Part shown: positions 60,834 through 64,000 of the stretch, piece by piece
How positions within the stretch are numbered: the first letter of the stretch is position 1
How the letters are laid out: every line of letters begins with the position of its first letter
DNA from: Malus domestica
Lineage: Eukaryota > Streptophyta > Magnoliopsida > Rosales > Rosaceae
DNA length: 64,000 bases
Direction: 5' to 3'
Assembly: GCF_042453785.1 (NCBI RefSeq)
Contig: NC_091664.1
Span: 2,471,001-2,535,000 of the forward strand
Program-made: the position numbers and the translations under genes
Notes under the pieces: model-generated
Databases searched by the model: none
Told to the model about the DNA's origin: nothing
What the model saw: only the letters and a program-made list of their open reading frames with translations

Positions 60834-62336
60834 GGATAAAGTACAAAAAACTACCTCAACTACTGGTGTCACGACACTTTCATACCTTATCTTTTAAAAT
60901 TGATAATGTCATACCTCATCTTACGAATTTGTGTTAATGTTATATCTTCCGTTAACTTGGCATGAATTTCTCAATTAAATGATGACGTTACTTGATCCGG
61001 GACCCATTTTCTATTAAAAAATTATTAAAATATTATTAAAAACTAAAAAAATCATTTTATAATTTTTAAATATTAAAAAAAAGTTAAAAAAAAACCTCAC
61101 TTCGTCCCTTCCCCAACTCTCTCTCTTCTCCACATCTTCATCTTCCTGCTTGATCTTCAACCAAAAAAAAAAAAAACAACACATCAACCCCCCCCCCCAC
61201 CCGAAGTCTCTTTCCCCCTTCTCTCTCTGCTTCCCCATCTTCATCTTCCTGCTTAATCTTCAACCAAAAAAATAAAAAATAAAAATAAATATTTGAAAAC
61301 CCATCAACCCCCCCCACCCGAAGTCCCTTCCCCCCTCTCTCTCTTCTCCCCCATCCTCATCTTCCTGCTTAATCTTCAACCAAAAAATAAATAAAATTTT
61401 GAAAACCCCCCACCCGAAGTCCCTTCCCCCCCCCCCTCTCTCTCTCTTCTCCTCTATCTTCATATTCCTGCTTAATATTCAAACAAACAAAAAAATTGAA
61501 AACCCATCAACCCCCCCCACCCGAAGAAGAAGAAGACCCCCCCATCTTTATCTTCCTGCTTAATCTTCAACAAAAAAAAAACAAAAAAAGATTTGAAAAC
61601 CCATCAACCCCTCCCCACCCGAAGAAGAAGAAGAAGACCCCCCCAACAAACCCAACCCTCTGCAAGCCAGAAAGAAGGAGGAAGAAGGAAGAAATAAATA
61701 AACAAATAAATAAAACCCAAACCAAACCCAGTTCCTCCCCCCCAAAACCCAACCCCAAATCCACCATTACCACCCCATCACGAAGGTTTCCCGATTCCAC
61801 CTCAAAGGGATCTAGGTTTTTCCTGGGTTTTTTTTTTTTTTTTGGGTTGCAGGTAGTGGGTGCGGGTTTAGGGAAGATGGGAGGAGGGAAGAAAGGAAGG
61901 GGGTCGGGGAAATTCGCGAGTTGGGGGAAGATAAATTGACTTTTTTTTCTTTTCTTCTTCTTCTCTTTCTGGGTTGCAGGAAGGGCGCTGGAAGGGGAAA
62001 TAAGATGAAGATGGGGGTGAAGAGAGAGAAGGGGGGTGGGGAAAGGGGACGGGAGGGTTTTTTTATTTATTTTATTTATTTATTTTTACTTTTCTTTATT
62101 ATTTTAATATTTAAAAATTATTAAATGATTTTTTTTAGTTTTTAATAATTTTTTAATAGAAAATGGGTCCCGGATCAAGCCACATCAGCATTTAATTGAG
62201 AAATTCACGTCAAGTTAACGGAAGGTATAACATTGACACAAATTCGTAAGATGAGGTATGACATTGTCAATTTTAAAAGATGAGGTATGAAAGTGTCGTA
62301 ACACCAATAGTTGAGGTAGTTTTTTGTACTTTACCC
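60834..62336. mobile_element. 1.5-kb non-autonomous Mutator-like element
   Basis: 1,503 bp with ~245-bp terminal inverted repeats starting GGATAAAGTACAAAAAACTA on the left and GGGTAAAGTACAAAAAACTA on the right. A perfect 9-bp target duplication AAAAATTTA lies at 60825-60833 and 62337-62345. 9-bp duplications and long TIRs are Mutator hallmarks. The core (about 61095-61640) is a tandem array; 61640-62090 is G/A- and C-rich. No transposase. Open frames inside are low-complexity Pro/Lys runs, not genes. It may be nested in an older element like that at 27316-27875. Confidence 0.92.
61095..61640. repeat. ~85-115-bp tandem array in the Mutator-like core
   Basis: About five units, each with CTTCCTGCTTAATCTTCAAC, an A-rich stretch, GAAAACCCATCAACCCCCC, CACCCGAAG and a C/T-rich run. 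C-run lengths vary from unit to unit. Confidence 0.85.
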
Positions 62337-62345
62337 AAAAATTTA

Positions 62346-64000
62346 AGGACATCAACGTAATTTTAGAAAACAAAGTTTTGCTGTTTTTTGTTTAAGCTTC
62401 ATCTAAAGATGATTTTATCATCTCTAATTAAGAAAAAAAAAACTCTCTCCCTCTCTCCCTACTCTCATGTTCTATGTCACTATTTTCCGCTCTCCTTCAA
62501 ATTTTAAATACAAAAGTAAAAAATTTCACACACGTTGTATGTGTGTGGGGCATATACTAGTATTGATGAACAAAACCCAAAATAACTAAAAAAAACCAAA
62601 AAAAGAAGAAACGAGGACATTGAATACATAGTATACGTTGTAACTGCTGCTTTGCTAGCTCAAAAAACTAGGTTCAATGAATGTAGCCAAGATATAGTGA
62701 TATACATCAACTAACGTTACTTATCTGAGTAAATTGTGTCACTCAAATAGTTGGTGTAGTTGTCATGTATCAGTCAGTGACACCCTTTAAGGCACACTAA
62801 TTCTTGCATTCCTGAAAACTGACAATTCCAGCTATAAGACCTTCCTTCCTCTTTTAAAACGCAAGTCTTGCCCTCACACGACTACACAACGCAGAGAAAC
62901 AGAGAGTGAGAGCTTTTGATAAGGAAAATAGTTTGAATTGAGGATCGTTACTGGTTCATATTATCATTTGAAAAGATGTTTCCAAGAAGAACATGGTCGC
63001 AATTGTTGTTGCTGAAGTTAAATCCGACCAAAAGTAGTATAAATAACGAGCATATGGTTCGCGAGAAGCTGATTCTTTTTTTGTTCCATTTGTTCTTCAA
63101 GAACCAACTTTTCTCGCGAACCGCTTGTCTCAACTAATCTCCCTCCGTCTCCATGTCGGGTAAGCTATCCTTTGCCTTGTGTCTGTCTAGTAGCTTTTTC
63201 ATATTACATATTAATTTTTGGGCTTTCTCAAAGGAATTTTTTTTTTTGGAAATAAGATATATTCATAAAAAGGGGTGTGAGGAATAAATTGACATCGATG
63301 TCTTTTTCAAACTTTGATTAAGGAGTTTTGGTGTCATCATAAATATTATATTTATTCAATTTATAGGTCATTATTTTATTTTTCAAACCAAAGTGCTAAA
63401 TATTGAATTCAAAAATTTATTATTTCTTATTTCTTTTAGTTAATTAACATTATAAAATATTTTCGCAGGTTTTGGCCCAACCACGGCAGCATGATTTACA
63501 ATTATGTTGGAGATACATGGATTAATATTCTGTTGTTTAAAGGTGATCGGGTCAAATCCTACGTGAGTGATTCATGCACATCTTTACAATATATACCACC
63601 ATATCATGATAATTCATTCAATTAATTTCTTGTTGGTTTAACATTTTTGCAAGTTGGTCAAGCTAGAAGGGGTATTGTGTGACAAATAATACATCTAACA
63701 ATGCACAATCTTGTCGGTTTGCGCGCCCAAATTTACCTTATCATCCTTTGCAAGATTTTGGGATTGAATTGTTCGTTGTACCGCGAGTTATAAAATATCT
63801 TAATCAAACAACATAGAACACCTCGGTCAACCTTGGCTTTATAGATGTAAGACTTAGTAAAAATAGTCTAGATGGTGTCTAAGATGAAGAGGATTATCAA
63901 ACAACGGAGTATGATAACATCAACATTGGTACGGCAGCGACTCGAGCCAACAATTAAGGTCACATCAATGTTGTTATCATTCACCGTTGTTTAATGATCT
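62346..64000. other. Intergenic, with a hairpin and a possible incomplete gene start
   Basis: No gene is certain. A 12-bp perfect inverted repeat lies at 63056-63067/63111-63122. At 63153 ATGTCGG is followed by a good donor (GTAAGC), and an acceptor (TTTCGCAG) occurs at 63461-63468, but the joined frame stops after about ten codons. Anything here may continue beyond the window. Confidence 0.35.

Noticed and set aside
61496..61939. 147-codon Pro/Lys-rich frame
   Set aside because: It is a translation of the C-rich and A-rich tandem array in the Mutator-like element; opposite-strand frames are equally low complexity.
63153..63495. Two-exon gene beginning ATGTCGG/GTAAGC
   Set aside because: The joined frame stops after about ten codons, so only a non-coding exon or a chance donor is supported.

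Overview
This window is plant nuclear DNA. It has AT-rich intergenic DNA, short GT-AG introns, plant-specific gene families (TIR-NBS-LRR, KIN-12 phragmoplast kinesin, phytocystatin) and many small DNA transposons (MITEs). The repeat flavour suggests a woody eudicot, probably Rosaceae (apple/pear-like). That placement is inference; no organism-specific marker was seen.

Layout. (1) 0.7-2.9 kb: complete 8-exon gene for the minor-spliceosome protein U11/U12-35K, minus strand, with site II promoter motifs. (2) 3.26-3.68 kb: dead 3' fragment of a ribosomal protein S8 gene; the intact parent lies at 23.6-25.8 kb. (3) 4.73-9.60 kb: complete, very young Ty1/copia retrotransposon with apparently identical 247-bp LTRs, CCCGC target-site duplications, non-canonical TA...TA LTR ends, and one gag-pol frame cut by two stop codons. 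(4) 10.2-19.3 kb: TIR-NBS-LRR gene, minus strand, whose single LRR exon is about 6 kb and holds about 27 modules of 71 residues. Part of it is a recently amplified array of 639-bp super-units, and a 1-bp frameshift lies inside that array. Intron 1 carries a ~94-bp minisatellite that copies the exon 1 splice donor. (5) 20.9-22.1 kb: defective PIF/Harbinger element with exact TTA duplications. (6) 23.6-25.8 kb: RPS8. (7) 26-32 kb: long inverted repeats, MITEs and a phytocystatin gene at 28.4 kb. (8) 33.2-40.9 kb: complete 16-exon KIN-12 (PAKRP1-type) kinesin, plus strand, with a perfect MSA (MYB3R/G2-M) site upstream and a truncated Au-type SINE in an intron. (9) 41-52 kb: repeat-rich intergenic DNA; two MITEs inserted in one copy of a locally triplicated sequence give natural empty sites. 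(10) 52.2-54.4 kb: 7-exon bHLH transcription factor, minus strand. (11) 54.4-64 kb: intergenic, with microsatellites, an LTR/TRIM remnant and a 1.5-kb non-autonomous Mutator-like element with exact 9-bp target-site duplications.

The genes are unrelated housekeeping, cell-division, defence and regulatory genes, as expected of a plant chromosome; there is no operon-like logic. The strongest novelty is the TNL locus, which combines 639-bp LRR super-units, a frameshift in the youngest array and a minisatellite that repeats the exon 1 splice donor. Exon boundaries were read by eye from splice sites, reading phase and family similarity; no alignment or search was run.
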